Assembly (NCBI GenBank): GCA_965262055.1
Contig: CBDHEI010000002.1
Location: forward strand, 2,976,001 to 3,040,000
Direction: 5' to 3'
DNA: 64,000 nucleotides
Origin: G958296245 sp965262055
GTDB lineage: Bacteria > Chloroflexota > Dehalococcoidia > Lucifugimonadales > G958296245
Shown here: positions 32,871 to 42,623 of the stretch, piece after piece
How positions within the stretch are numbered: position 1 is the stretch's first letter
Layout: each line of letters starts with the position of its first letter
The notes under the pieces: generated by a model
Told to the model about the DNA's origin: nothing
Databases searched by the model: none
Seen by the model: the letters and a program-made list of their open reading frames with translations, nothing else
Position numbers and translations under genes: made by a program

Positions 32871-35800
32871 TTGCCACAACGCCTCGGGGCGCTCTGGAGC
32901 CTACTAGAGGCCAGCCCGGAGTTCAAGCGCCTGCTCGCCGCCGCGGGCCGGGCGCATCTTGGCGCTCGGATGCAGGTCGCGTCCGAGGCTACGGCGTTCG
33001 CCCTATCTGCACTGTGGAGGCAGGCCGGTCTCCCGGTCTTGGTCGTCGCGCCCAGGCCGGAGGACGCACGCCGGCTCTACGACCAGATAGTAGTTTGGGC
33101 AGGCGACGACGCGGTCCTTCACTTTCCTGAGACCGAGACGTTGCCCTTCGAGCGCGTCGTGTCAGATTCCGATACGATCGTACAGAGGCTTCGCACGCTC
33201 GCCGCGATACTGGACCCGGGAGAGTGCCCGCCGCTGGTGGTCGCCTCCACGACAGCCATCGCGCAGAAGACGATTGCCCGCGACGCGTTCGAGGGAAGCC
33301 GGCACGTGGTCAGGCGAGGCGACCGGTTGGTCTTGGAGCGCACGCTGGAGACGTGGCGACGGCTCGGCTACCGGTTCGAGCCGGTGGTGGACGCGCCCGG
33401 CCTCGTGAGCAGGCGTGGCGGCGTCGTGGACATATACCCCGTCAGGGCCTCGGCCCCCACTCGCATCGAGCTGTGGGGCGACGAAGTAGACTCGCTGCGG
33501 CTCTTCGATCCGGCGACGCAACGTTCCACGGAGATGACCGAGGCCGTTGAGGTAACTGCTGCGCGGGAGGCGCTACCCGGCCTGATGGACCGCGACGAGC
33601 TTGCGGAGCACGTGGGGGCTGTCGACTATTCGGGGTGCACCGACGAGACGAGGGAGCGCATAGCCCGGGAGCTAGACGACCTGACGGAAGGACGCGAGGT
33701 GGAGGAGGTGGGCTTCTACAGCGGGCTTTTCAACAGGGGTTGCCTGCTCGATTATCTCCCCGACGGCGTGTTGCTCGCGACGTTTCGCCCCGGGGACGCC
33801 ACCGAGGCCGCCCGGGAGCACGACGAGCGCTCTGGGGAGCTCAGGCGCGCCAAGGAGTCAAGGGGCGAGGTCCCGGACGGGATCCCGTCGTCGCACTTGT
33901 CATGGCCGGAGGTGGAGGCCGCTATGGCTGCCTGTGCCCGGACGCTGGACGTCACTCCCTGGGGCGCCCAGGAGCTGAGCGGGGTCGATGTCTTCATGAT
34001 GCCCTTCGCGTCGGCGCCTGAGTTCTACGGGGACGCGTCGGCGCTGGCCGAAGAGGTGGCGCACCTGTCCGGCGAGGGGCACAGGGTGTTGGCGGTAACG
34101 TCGGTGCCGCAGCGGCTCTCGGAGATACTTGCCGAGTACGGCGTGGACCCTGTAAGGCTCGACAGCCTAGACTTGCCTCCAGCCGAGGGCGCGGTCACGG
34201 TTCTGCATGCGCCGGGCGCTGGGCTTAGCGAGGGGTTCGCTCTCACCGTCGGGAGAGGGAAGCTGGTCGTTCTGAGCGACCACGAGATATTCGGCGCTGC
34301 CAAGCAGAGGCGGTCGATCAGGCGGCGCACCGCCCGCCAGGCCGCCTTGGTCTCGGAGCTCAAGCCCGGCGACTATGTCGTGCACGTGGAGCATGGCATA
34401 GGGCGTTTCACTGGTACGGGCCGCAATCCCCGGGATGACGGGGACAGGGAGTTCCTGATCATCCAGTACGCGCAGAACGACATGCTCTACGTTCCGGTTG
34501 ACCACTTGGACCGGGTGGCGCCCTACGTCGCTCCGATGGACAGGCCCCCCTCGCTGACCCGGCTCGGCAGCCAGGAGTGGAAGCGCGCCAAGGCCAGGGT
34601 AGCCAGATCCACCCGAGAGATGGCGTCCGAGCTCGTCGCCCTGTACGCCGCCCGCGAGCTCGCAGAGGGACAGAGCTTTGCTGGCGATGGTCCGTGGCAG
34701 GTCGAATTGGAAGACTCGTTCCCGTTCGAGGAGACGCCTGACCAGAAGGAGACCATCGTCGCGGTGAAGGGCGACATGGAGCGTGCCCGCCCCATGGACC
34801 GACTTGTGTGCGGAGACGTGGGGTACGGCAAGACGGAGGTGGCGCTCAGGGCGGCGTTCAAGGCCGTTATGGACGGCAAACAGGTGGCCATCCTGGCTCC
34901 GACCACTGTGCTGGCCCAGCAGCACTACGTCACCTTCTCCCAGCGCCTGCGCGCCTACCCGGTGGCTGTCGACGTGCTGAGCCGCTTCCGGTCGAGGGAG
35001 GAGCAGAGGGCCGTGGTCGAGGGCCTCGCCGAGGGCAGCGTAGACATATGCATCGGTACGCACCGCCTGGTACAGAAGGACGTAGCGTTCAAGGACCTCG
35101 GACTGGTCGTCATAGACGAGGAGCAGCGCTTCGGCGTGGCCCACAAGGAGCGCCTCAAGCAGATGCGTCACGAGGTGGACGTTCTGACCCTCACCGCGAC
35201 GCCCATCCCGCGCACGCTCCACCTGTCGCTGGCGGGCATACGCGACATGAGCACGATCGAGACGCCGCCGGAGGAGCGGTTGCCGATCAAGACCTACGTG
35301 TCGGAGTTCAGCGACGACCTGATCCGGGAGGCGGTCCGCCGGGAGATAGACAGGCAGGGCCAGGTCTACTTCCTGCACAACCGCGTGCACAACATCGACT
35401 ACATGGCCGGCTACGTACAGCGGCTCGTACCGGAGGCGACGGTGGGCGTTGCCCACGGGCAGATGCCGGAGGAGAAGCTCGAGCGCGCCATGCTCGACTT
35501 CTCCCAGGAGAAGTTCGACGTCCTGGTATGCACGACCATCATCGAGTCCGGGCTGGACATCGCCAACGTGAATACCCTGATCGTCAACCGGGCGGATACC
35601 TTCGGCCTTTCCCAGCTTTACCAGCTAAGGGGTAGGGTGGGGAGGGGCGCGCGGCGCGCGTACGCTTACCTGCTCATACCGCCGTCGCGCAGCTTGACCG
35701 AGACGGCGGAGAAGAGGCTGCGCACCATGCTGGCGGCCTCCGAGCTTGGCGCCGGCTTCCAGATCGCCATGAAGGACCTGGAGATCCGGGGGGCGGGCAA

Positions 35801-36443
35801 TGTCCTTGGCTCCGAGCAGAGCGGCCACATACACGCCTTGGGCTTCGACCTGTACACCCGCCTTCTTGGGGAGGCGGTAGAGGAGGTTAGAGCAAGGGTC
35901 GCGTCCGGCGACAGTCCGGACCTGGACGGCATCGCCGGAGAGCAGATGGCCGAAGCACGGGAGACACTGCTGGGAGCCGCTGAGGCAAAGCCGAGGATCG
36001 ACCTTGGCGTTCCGGCGAACATCCCGCAGCAGTACGTCCAGGATCTACCATCACGGTTGAGCCTGTACCGGCGCATCGGCGCGCTTGATTCGATGGACGA
36101 AGCGGACGAACTGGAGGAGGAGATGGCGGACCGGTTCGGGCCGCTGCCGGCGCAGGTCGGCAACCTGATGTACATGGCGAGGCTCAAGGTGCGCGCCCAG
36201 CGGGCGGGCGTTGGCTCGATTGCCAGGGAGAACGGCCACATCGTGTTTCGCCTGCATGACGACGTTGGGGGCGCCGCCCCGGCGCTGCGGAAACTCCTGG
36301 GGCGCGAGGTCAGCGTGGGCCACACACAGCTCCGTCTGGAACTGGGCAAGCTGCGCGACGGCTGGGAAGAGCCACTGATGGACATGGCCGAGCGCCTCGC
36401 CGTGTTCAAGGAGAGGCTGGCCGAACACGTCATCACCGCATAG
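32871..36443 (+). CDS. mfd: Transcription-repair coupling factor Mfd
   Basis: About 1190 aa, the normal Mfd length. The N-terminal UvrB-like module ends near residue 400. The CarD-like RNA polymerase interacting domain carries ELKPGDYVVHVEHGIGRFTG. The translocase has Walker A GDVGYGKTEVALRAAF, the DEEQ motif in VVIDEEQRFGVAHKERLK, LTLTATPIPRTLHLSLAGIR and VGRGARRAYAYLL. The C-terminal TRCF domain follows. It removes stalled RNA polymerase and recruits UvrA. A TTG start at 32871 with AAGGGG upstream is favoured over GTG 32844, which lacks a ribosome site. Confidence 0.95.
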   Translation: MPQRLGALWSLLEASPEFKRLLAAAGRAHLGARMQVASEATAFALSALWRQAGLPVLVVAPRPEDARRLYDQIVVWAGDDAVLHFPETETLPFERVVSDSDTIVQRLRTLAAILDPGECPPLVVASTTAIAQKTIARDAFEGSRHVVRRGDRLVLERTLETWRRLGYRFEPVVDAPGLVSRRGGVVDIYPVRASAPTRIELWGDEVDSLRLFDPATQRSTEMTEAVEVTAAREALPGLMDRDELAEHVGAVDYSGCTDETRERIARELDDLTEGREVEEVGFYSGLFNRGCLLDYLPDGVLLATFRPGDATEAAREHDERSGELRRAKESRGEVPDGIPSSHLSWPEVEAAMAACARTLDVTPWGAQELSGVDVFMMPFASAPEFYGDASALAEEVAHLSGEGHRVLAVTSVPQRLSEILAEYGVDPVRLDSLDLPPAEGAVTVLHAPGAGLSEGFALTVGRGKLVVLSDHEIFGAAKQRRSIRRRTARQAALVSELKPGDYVVHVEHGIGRFTGTGRNPRDDGDREFLIIQYAQNDMLYVPVDHLDRVAPYVAPMDRPPSLTRLGSQEWKRAKARVARSTREMASELVALYAARELAEGQSFAGDGPWQVELEDSFPFEETPDQKETIVAVKGDMERARPMDRLVCGDVGYGKTEVALRAAFKAVMDGKQVAILAPTTVLAQQHYVTFSQRLRAYPVAVDVLSRFRSREEQRAVVEGLAEGSVDICIGTHRLVQKDVAFKDLGLVVIDEEQRFGVAHKERLKQMRHEVDVLTLTATPIPRTLHLSLAGIRDMSTIETPPEERLPIKTYVSEFSDDLIREAVRREIDRQGQVYFLHNRVHNIDYMAGYVQRLVPEATVGVAHGQMPEEKLERAMLDFSQEKFDVLVCTTIIESGLDIANVNTLIVNRADTFGLSQLYQLRGRVGRGARRAYAYLLIPPSRSLTETAEKRLRTMLAASELGAGFQIAMKDLEIRGAGNVLGSEQSGHIHALGFDLYTRLLGEAVEEVRARVASGDSPDLDGIAGEQMAEARETLLGAAEAKPRIDLGVPANIPQQYVQDLPSRLSLYRRIGALDSMDEADELEEEMADRFGPLPAQVGNLMYMARLKVRAQRAGVGSIARENGHIVFRLHDDVGGAAPALRKLLGREVSVGHTQLRLELGKLRDGWEEPLMDMAERLAVFKERLAEHVITA

Positions 36444-36573
36444 AAGCGGCGCTTGGGAGATCGTGTGCGGGGCGCTTAGTTTCTTTAGAATGAAAGTCGG
36501 AGGCATATGTCTCGTGCCGGCGCGTCGTGTAGTCCGGTGCGGCATTGTCGATTGGTGGTGAGCGAGGTGAGCG

Positions 36574-37899
36574 ATGCCGACCTATGAGTCATGGTTCCGG
36601 TGTGCCAGCGGCTGCGAAGGCCGCTTCGAGGTGACGGAGATCGTGTACCGGTGTCCGACCTGCTCCGGGCTGCTGGAGGTCGCGCACGACGTCGACTCTC
36701 TGAAGAGACGCAGCCCGGCGGCGTGGATGCGCCTCTTCGACGAGCGCTACATGAGGACCCAGTTCCCTTACGGCAGCGGTGTATGGGGAAAGAAGGAGCT
36801 GGTATTCCCAGGCATCGACGACGCGAACGTCGTGTCGCTGTACGAGGGGGGGACGAACCTGCATAGGGCCGTGCGGTTCGGAGAGTCCTTGGGCCTGGAG
36901 GACCTGTGGATCAAGCAGTGTGGCAGCAGCCATACGGGCTCCTTCAAGGACCTTGGCATGACGGTCCTGGTCTCGGCGGTGAAGGAGATAATCAGCAGCG
37001 GCGGCAACGTGGATGCCGTGGTATGCGCGTCCACGGGCGACACGTCGGCGTCGGTAGCGGCCTACTGCGCGGCGGCAGGCATCCCGGCGGTAGTCGTGCT
37101 GCCCAAGGACAAGGTAACTCCCGCTCAGCTCATACAGCCGACATCGAACGGAGCGCTGACGCTCGCGTTGGACACCGACTTCGACGGGTGCATGGAGGTC
37201 GTGGAACAGCTCAGCCGGGACAAGCGCTTCTATCTGGCCAACTCGGTGAACCCGCTGCGCATCGAGGGGCAGAAGACGATCAGCCTGGAGATCGTGCAGC
37301 AGTTCGACTGGGAGGTGCCCGACTGGGTAATCGTGCCGGGCGGCAATCTGGGCAACGTGACCGCTGTTGGCCTTGGGTTCCAACTCATGCAGGAGCTGGG
37401 CATCATACAGAGGCTCCCCCGGATAGTCTGCGCCCAGTCGGCCAACGCCAACCCTCTGTACCGGAGTTACCTCAAGGGATTCGCGGAGTTCGAGCCGGCG
37501 CCCGCCAAGCCCACCCTGGCCACGGCCATACAGATAGGCAACCCCGTCAGCGCGCCCAGGGCCATCAAGGTCCTTGAGGCGTTAGGCGGCGTGGTGGAGC
37601 AGGCTACCGAGAATGAGCTGTCCCATGCGGCTGCGTTGGCCGACTCCACAGGCCTATTTAGCTGTCCGCAGACCGGCGTCGCCTTGGCGGCGCTCTTGAA
37701 GCTGGTCGCCAGGGGCGAGATCGAACGGGACGACAGGGTGGTAGTGCTATCGACGGCGAGCGGATTGAAGTTCATCGACTTCAAGATTGGCTACCATGGC
37801 AGGACATTGCCCGGGGTGGAGTCCCTGCTGGCAAACAGCCCGGTGGAGCTGCCCGGCAGCGTCGACGCCGTTATCGAGGCCATCGCCTCGGTGACGTAG
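36574..37899 (+). CDS. thrC: Threonine synthase
   Basis: A 441-aa PLP enzyme. Residues 1-40 form a zinc-ribbon-like lead with Cys10, Cys14, Cys27 and Cys30, common in bacterial threonine synthases of this branch. The PLP lysine is Lys125 in HTGSFKDLGM. The glycine-rich phosphate loop is PGGNLGNVTAVGLG, and the C-terminal TASGLKFIDFKIGYH is typical. It converts O-phospho-L-homoserine to threonine. ATG 36574 starts the gene. A TTTAGAAT element at 36484-36491 may be its -10. It follows mfd by 130 bp. Confidence 0.93.
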   Translation: MPTYESWFRCASGCEGRFEVTEIVYRCPTCSGLLEVAHDVDSLKRRSPAAWMRLFDERYMRTQFPYGSGVWGKKELVFPGIDDANVVSLYEGGTNLHRAVRFGESLGLEDLWIKQCGSSHTGSFKDLGMTVLVSAVKEIISSGGNVDAVVCASTGDTSASVAAYCAAAGIPAVVVLPKDKVTPAQLIQPTSNGALTLALDTDFDGCMEVVEQLSRDKRFYLANSVNPLRIEGQKTISLEIVQQFDWEVPDWVIVPGGNLGNVTAVGLGFQLMQELGIIQRLPRIVCAQSANANPLYRSYLKGFAEFEPAPAKPTLATAIQIGNPVSAPRAIKVLEALGGVVEQATENELSHAAALADSTGLFSCPQTGVALAALLKLVARGEIERDDRVVVLSTASGLKFIDFKIGYHGRTLPGVESLLANSPVELPGSVDAVIEAIASVT

Positions 37900-37916
37900 C
37901 GGCGCGGCGCCTTGGG

Positions 37917-39341
37917 TCAGGAGACCGGCGGCCTGTTCTGGACCCATGGGCGGGCGCGCTCGAAAGAGGCCGACGCGGCTATGACAGCTTCCTCGGCGCC
38001 TTTCCTGCCTACGATCTGCAGCCCGATGGGCAGCCCGTCCGAAGAGAAGCCAGCCGGCACTGTGGCCGCCGTGTGTCCGATGGCGTTGATGGGCATGGTG
38101 AACGCGCCGTTGAAGTACTGGTCTGGGAAGGCTGACTTTCCCGACACCTCGCCAGGGTACTCGCCGTTTTGGAAGGCGGGGAAGCACGCCGTGGGAGAGA
38201 GCAGCAGGTCGTAGTCTTCGAACAGGTCGCTCATCGTGGCTTTCAGCCGGTCTACCATGCCGAGGCAACGGGCGTAGTCGGCAGCAGTGACCTTGAATCC
38301 GTGCTCGATGAAGAACCTGCCGTAGCCCGTGAGCATATCGCCGTGGGACGGTAGGTACTTGCCGTACTTGGCGTATGAGTCGGCTGTCATGAGCGCTCCG
38401 TAGGTGTCGTACGGAGGGTCTAGCTTCAGCGTCGTCTCTTCGACGTGACAACCCAGGTCTTCGAACACGCGGGCTGCCGAGTAGGTCACGTCCGCCACGT
38501 CCGGGTGCACGTCGGCGAAGCCGAAGTCGGGGCTCCACGCGGCGCGCAAGCCGCTGATGTCCGAGTCCACCGCGGCCTCGAAGTCTGGGGGCGCCTCCCT
38601 GAGCGTGGTCGGGTCCCTGGGGTCGCGCCCCGCAAGCACCCTGAGCAGCAGTGCAGCGTCCCTGACCGTGCGGCTCAGTGGGCCGTTTTGCGAGAACATG
38701 TTGGGCATCGGCGGGCCCTCGACGCCGGTATAGGCGGACACCCTGCCCTGGGTGGGCTTGATTCCGTAGACGCCGCAGAAGTTGGCTGGTATGCGGATGG
38801 AGCCCCCTCCGTCGCTGCCGGTTGCCAGGGGGCAAAGATAGGCCGCCAGGGCAGCGGCCGCGCCGCCGCTGGAGCCACCGGGCGTACGGCTCGTGTCCCA
38901 GGGGTTGGCGCCATCGGGGCCGAGCCGGTTCTGGCACGTGCCGACGAACCCCAATTCGGGGGCGTTGGTCTTGCCCAGCATTATGGCCCCGGCGGCACGC
39001 ACCCTCTCCACGACCGCCGAGTCATGCTGCGGCACCCTGTCCTTAAATAGCAGCGACCCCTGCGTGGTGCGGATGCCGGCGGTCATCTGCGTGTCCTTGA
39101 TGGAGATGGGCAGACCGTGCAGGGCTCCGAGGGTGTCGCCTCTGAGAACGGCGCTCTCCGCGGCCTTGGCCGATGCCATGGCCTGGTCGCCGGCGACAAG
39201 GATGAACGACCGCAGACGTGAGTCGAGCCGTTCGATGCGGTTGAGGTAGAGCTCGGTGAGCTCCACCGGGGAGACCTGCTTGGCCGCGATGAGCCCCAGC
39301 AGGTCGGTGGCCGGCGCGTACGCCAGGTCTTCGTCCATCAT
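37917..39341 (-). CDS. Amidase signature family hydrolase
   Basis: A 474-aa amidase. The Ser-cisSer-Lys triad is visible as Lys82 (PISIKDTQ), Ser157 in GGSSGGAAAA and Ser181 in DGGGSIRIPA. The family's GKTNAPELGFVGTCQNRLGP segment follows the typical order. It may hydrolyse a carboxamide or an aryl-acyl amide. It is not GatA in context, as no gatB/gatC genes are nearby and the C-terminus is divergent. It is convergent with thrC and is followed by trxA upstream on the same strand. Confidence 0.9.
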   Translation of the reverse strand: MMDEDLAYAPATDLLGLIAAKQVSPVELTELYLNRIERLDSRLRSFILVAGDQAMASAKAAESAVLRGDTLGALHGLPISIKDTQMTAGIRTTQGSLLFKDRVPQHDSAVVERVRAAGAIMLGKTNAPELGFVGTCQNRLGPDGANPWDTSRTPGGSSGGAAAALAAYLCPLATGSDGGGSIRIPANFCGVYGIKPTQGRVSAYTGVEGPPMPNMFSQNGPLSRTVRDAALLLRVLAGRDPRDPTTLREAPPDFEAAVDSDISGLRAAWSPDFGFADVHPDVADVTYSAARVFEDLGCHVEETTLKLDPPYDTYGALMTADSYAKYGKYLPSHGDMLTGYGRFFIEHGFKVTAADYARCLGMVDRLKATMSDLFEDYDLLLSPTACFPAFQNGEYPGEVSGKSAFPDQYFNGAFTMPINAIGHTAATVPAGFSSDGLPIGLQIVGRKGAEEAVIAASASFERARPWVQNRPPVS

Positions 39342-39386
39342 GTGCCGGTCTTGAGGGAGTTTGTCATGCCGGCGATGGATGGAGGA

Positions 39387-39716
39387 CTACCCAGCTATCG
39401 CAGAGTCGATATGCTTCTTCAGGACGGCCTTGGGGACCGCACCGACGACCTGCTTGGCGACGACTCCGTTCTTGAAGATGAGCAGGGCGGGGATGCCTCG
39501 GATGCCGTAGGCGCTAGGGGTAGAGGGGTTGGAGTCGACGTCCAGCTTGGCCATCTTCACCTGGCCATCGTACTCTACGGCCAGCTGCTCCACCACGGGG
39601 GCGATGGCCTTGCAGGGGCCGCACCACTCGGCCCAGAAGTCCACGACTACCGGCGTGTCGGACTGTAGCACTTCCTGATCGAAGGTCGCATCGGTGACGG
39701 CGAAAGGCTTGCTCAC
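39387..39716 (-). CDS. trxA: Thioredoxin
   Basis: A 109-aa thioredoxin with the active site WAEWCGPCKAIAPVVEQLAV (Cys32, Cys35), the buried Asp in VVVDFWAEW, and the cis-Pro in IRGIPALLIFKNGVVAKQVV. It reduces target disulfides. Because the FTR catalytic subunit gene starts 45 bp upstream on the same strand, this thioredoxin is the likely direct electron acceptor of that enzyme. No NADPH-thioredoxin reductase is nearby. Confidence 0.95.
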   Translation of the reverse strand: MSKPFAVTDATFDQEVLQSDTPVVVDFWAEWCGPCKAIAPVVEQLAVEYDGQVKMAKLDVDSNPSTPSAYGIRGIPALLIFKNGVVAKQVVGAVPKAVLKKHIDSAIAG

Positions 39717-39761
39717 TGGTATTTCTCCTGGTAATGAATGTCTGCCGGGGGCCGCTTCCCC

Positions 39762-40187
39762 TCAGGACGGGCGCTCGATGCGCTCCTTCTCCCGCTCTTC
39801 CCACTTGTCCCGCATCGGGCGGCCTTTGTCAGGCAGAGGGTCTTTGACCAGCCCATACATCTGCCGGCCCTCGTGGTCTTCGGGGAGGTACTCGGTTATG
39901 GGCAGGCCCTCCTCGTCCACGAAGAGCAGGCAATGGCAGTACTTGTAAATCTGCATGTCGTCGCAGGCGCACTTCCACGTGCGGTGCTTCGCCTCCTCTG
40001 CCTTGTCGGGGTAGAAGCGGCAGGGGCAGAGGGGCGCCTTCACCTCGTCGACGTTGGCGGCGAGCCCCAGGATTACGGACTCGGTGACTTCCGCGTCGGG
40101 ATGGGTGAACGTCCCGGACTTAGCCGTGAACTTCTCGACGAACTTGCGCATCTTGGCCGTGGCTTTTTCGCTGGGCTGGTTGGTCAT
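39762..40187 (-). CDS. ftrB: Ferredoxin-thioredoxin reductase, catalytic beta subunit
   Basis: A 141-aa protein. Six cysteines are spaced as in plant and cyanobacterial FTR-beta: Cys54 and Cys56 (LCPCRFYP), Cys73 and Cys75 (TWKCACDD), Cys84 and Cys86 (YKYCHCLLF). By analogy, 54/73/75/84 hold a [4Fe-4S] cluster and 56/86 form the redox disulfide. It transfers electrons from ferredoxin to thioredoxin; no alpha subunit is seen. ATG 40187 is chosen because GGAGGG lies just upstream. Its partner trxA is next in the operon. A long N-terminal extension from ATG 40253 is less likely. Confidence 0.9.
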   Translation of the reverse strand: MTNQPSEKATAKMRKFVEKFTAKSGTFTHPDAEVTESVILGLAANVDEVKAPLCPCRFYPDKAEEAKHRTWKCACDDMQIYKYCHCLLFVDEEGLPITEYLPEDHEGRQMYGLVKDPLPDKGRPMRDKWEEREKERIERPS

Positions 40188-40389
40188 TCGACCCTCCGGT
40201 GAAGCAGGGGTGGTGTAGAACATATGGTATTGGCGAGCCGGCCCGAGTGTCAACTGCGGAAGGTCGCCGGCCAGCCTCGTCTAGCAATCGCATCCTGCGC
40301 ATCAGGAGGGGCCGGATCCCCTTTGCGATTGTCTCATTTTGTAACATCTTGTCTCATTTAGCTTTGGCCTGCGAGACAGCGCGTGGCTC

Positions 40390-40452
40390 AAGCGAGATAG
40401 AATGAGGCACGGACAAGATAGAGTCAGACGCGAACGAGACAGAATGAGACAC
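40390..40452 (-). repeat. Three tandem 21-bp repeats in the ftrB leader
   Basis: On the minus strand, units 40452-40432, 40431-40411 and 40410-40390 share the pattern TCATTCTGTCTC or close variants. Two inverted TGTCTCATTT copies (40330-40342 and 40350-40360) face them. The 40188-40584 stretch holds no convincing gene; a 74-aa frame (40354-40578) spans the repeats but has no ribosome site. Confidence 0.6.
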
Positions 40453-40584
40453 TCCTTCGAGGCTCCAGCCAGTAAGGCGGCCCTTCGGCTGGCCCAGGGC
40501 GAGCAACCCCACGCGCGGAGCCGCCAGTACCATGACAAGGCCCCCGGCATGCTTTGCGGTCTGTGGTCGTTCGTCCATGCGGAG

Positions 40585-40613
40585 ATACTAGCACTGGCGT
40601 TCGTAGATATCAA
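40585..40613 (-). promoter_or_regulatory. Promoter reading toward ftrB-trxA
   Basis: TTGATA (40613-40608) and TAGTAT (40590-40585) have 17-bp spacing, and TGC extends the -10. The likely start point falls near 40579, at the ATG of a 74-aa frame, so the transcript would be either leaderless or a long leader of about 390 nt before ftrB. IS-B begins about 9 bp upstream. Confidence 0.6.
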
Positions 40614-40621
40614 GGGCCGTG

Positions 40622-42500
40622 CACCCAGATTCCCCACCTAGAGAAGAAGAAGACCTCGTTGGAGCCCGCCGTGAAGGGGGCTAAGATGTTTCTTGGAAGA
40701 GAGAAACGATCACCAACGAGGTGCACCTATTATGAAGCAAGGGGTTCTGCCGTTCCAGTACGAGCAGGAGAAGAGCTCGCCGGGCATGACGGCGATGGCG
40801 GGCATGATGACGTACTTGGAGTTGATGCACGCAGCAGGTTTGAGGTCGTCGGTAGAGCGCCACGTGGGACTGCGGGAGTGTGGTCAGGGCTGGACGGACA
40901 GCCAAGTGGTCAGCTCGCTGATACTGCTGAACCTGGCAGGCGGTGAGTCAGTGGTCGATCTGGATGTTCTGGAGAAGGACGCGGGGTTGTGCAGGGTGCT
41001 TCGGGAAGTCGAGAGCTATGGGATGGGTCGTCGAGAGCGTAGAGCGTTGGAAGAGCGATGGCGTGTAGAGCGTCGGCGGAGCATGCCATCGGAGTCGGCG
41101 GTGTTCCGGTACCTGGAGAGATTCCACGAGGCGGGCGAGGAGTCCAGTCGGGAAGCTCACAGAGCGTTCATACCTTCACCCAACGAAGCGCTGGGGGGGC
41201 TGCATAAAGTGAACGCCGATATGGTGAGCTTCGTACAGAGCCGTTCGCCCTGCGCTCAAGCCACGTTGGACATGGACGCCACGCTGGTGGAGACGCACAA
41301 GCAGCAGGCGCTCTACAGCTACAAGAAGTACAAGGCGTATCAGCCTCTGACGACCTACTGGGCCGAGGCTGAGTTGATAGTGCATTCGGAGTTTCGGGAC
41401 GGCAACGTACCTGCTGGCTATCAGCAACTGCGAGTGTTGACCGAAGCGTTGGAGCATCTGCCTTGTGCGGTGGACAAGGTGATGCTGCGGTCGGACGCGG
41501 CTGGGTATCAGCACGAGTTGCTGCGGTACTGCGCCGAGGGCAGAGACGAGCGCTTCGGAGTGATCGAGTTTGCGGTAGGGCTCAACGTGACGCCGGAGTT
41601 CAGGCGCGCGGTGTCCGAGGTTGCCGAACAAGACTGGCATGCCCCGCACCGCAGACTGGGCGCCACTTGGGTCGAGACAGGTCAACAGTGGGCGGAGGTG
41701 AACTTCGTACCAGACTGGATAGCCTACAGCAAGAAGAACCCTGAATACCGGTTCATCGCTATCAGGGAGCCGCTGAGCGAACAGCCTCTGCCGGGAATGG
41801 AACTGCAGCTGGAGCTACCCTTCCCCGTGATGAGGCTGGCCGGCGGAGCCTGGCACAAGGTCTCCGGGTTGGTGACCAACCGAGACCTTCCGGGAGATGA
41901 GACGATCCGGTGGTACAGGCAGAGATGCGGTAAAGGCGAGCAGGTCCACAGCGTCCTGAAGAGTGACCTGGCTGCGGGCAGGCTCCCGTCGGGGCTGTTC
42001 GGAGCCAACGCCGCATGGTGGGCCATAGCGGTGCTGGCCTTCAACCTGAGCTCTGCGATGAAGCGGCTGGTGTTGGGCGGACAGTGGGTGAGCAAGCGTC
42101 TCAAGGCAGTGCGCTTCGCCCTGATCGCCCTTCCGGGCCGGGTGATGCGACACGCCAGGAAGCTGATCATCCGTCTGGCGCGGGGCCATCCCTCATACGA
42201 GTTGTTGATCAGGGCACGTCAGAGGATATTGGCGCTGTCCGCCGAGCCGTACCAACCATAAGCGGTCCTGTCTGTGCATCGGTTGAAGGCGACTCAGCAA
42301 GGTCGCCCAGGCTGGGCCATGCCTTCTTCGGCCTGAGGACAGCCATAATCGGTGCGGCTACGCTGCCCATACCCTCAAAGTCTTCGGCCAAGGTCCTACC
42401 TACGGCCCGATCCGACCATATGGAACCACCGAATCGATACTCAACACGGGCGTAAATCCACGAAGGCCACACCAACTATGTTAGGTGGGGAATCTGGGTG
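40622..42500 (+). mobile_element. IS-B, IS1380-type insertion sequence
   Basis: The element is 1879 bp, bounded by a perfect 19-bp terminal inverted repeat, CACCCAGATTCCCCACCTA (40622-40640) and its complement at 42482-42500. Flanking pentamers CCGTG (left) and CCGAG (right) match at four of five bases and may be a decayed target duplication. One transposase gene occupies the centre. No second copy is in the window. Confidence 0.9.
40732..42261 (+). CDS. IS1380-family transposase (IS-B)
   Basis: A 509-aa transposase from ATG 40732 (an AGGTG site precedes). Catalytic acids are in TLDMDATLVETH, LRSDAAGYQ and GKGEQVHSVLKSDLAAGRLP. The arrangement is that of IS1380, but the sequence is clearly distinct from IS-A and IS-C. 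It appears intact. It lies 110 bp inside the left terminal repeat. Confidence 0.92.
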   Translation: MKQGVLPFQYEQEKSSPGMTAMAGMMTYLELMHAAGLRSSVERHVGLRECGQGWTDSQVVSSLILLNLAGGESVVDLDVLEKDAGLCRVLREVESYGMGRRERRALEERWRVERRRSMPSESAVFRYLERFHEAGEESSREAHRAFIPSPNEALGGLHKVNADMVSFVQSRSPCAQATLDMDATLVETHKQQALYSYKKYKAYQPLTTYWAEAELIVHSEFRDGNVPAGYQQLRVLTEALEHLPCAVDKVMLRSDAAGYQHELLRYCAEGRDERFGVIEFAVGLNVTPEFRRAVSEVAEQDWHAPHRRLGATWVETGQQWAEVNFVPDWIAYSKKNPEYRFIAIREPLSEQPLPGMELQLELPFPVMRLAGGAWHKVSGLVTNRDLPGDETIRWYRQRCGKGEQVHSVLKSDLAAGRLPSGLFGANAAWWAIAVLAFNLSSAMKRLVLGGQWVSKRLKAVRFALIALPGRVMRHARKLIIRLARGHPSYELLIRARQRILALSAEPYQP

Positions 42501-42541
42501 CCGAGGACTGCGGGCCCGGGTCGGCTGAGTGTGTTGGCTTC

Positions 42542-42550
42542 TGCTAGAAT
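42542..42550 (+). promoter_or_regulatory. Extended -10 element upstream of the cytochrome c gene
   Basis: TGCTAGAAT at 42542-42550, the same extended -10 seen before mfd and before the second enolase gene (12387-12395). No good -35 accompanies it. Confidence 0.4.
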
Positions 42551-42623
42551 CGGTCGAAGGCTTGTTGTCTACGAATCGAACCGCTGACAATATGTCGGAT
42601 TCTTGCCCTTCTTCGCTTTTCTC

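Noticed and set aside
36038..36545. Minus-strand open frame opposite the end of mfd
   Set aside because: It is antisense to a well-supported mfd C-terminus and has no start signal.
40330..40460. Short repeats near 40330-40452 as a CRISPR array
   Set aside because: Units are contiguous 21-bp tandem copies with no spacers, partly inverted, and no cas genes are present.
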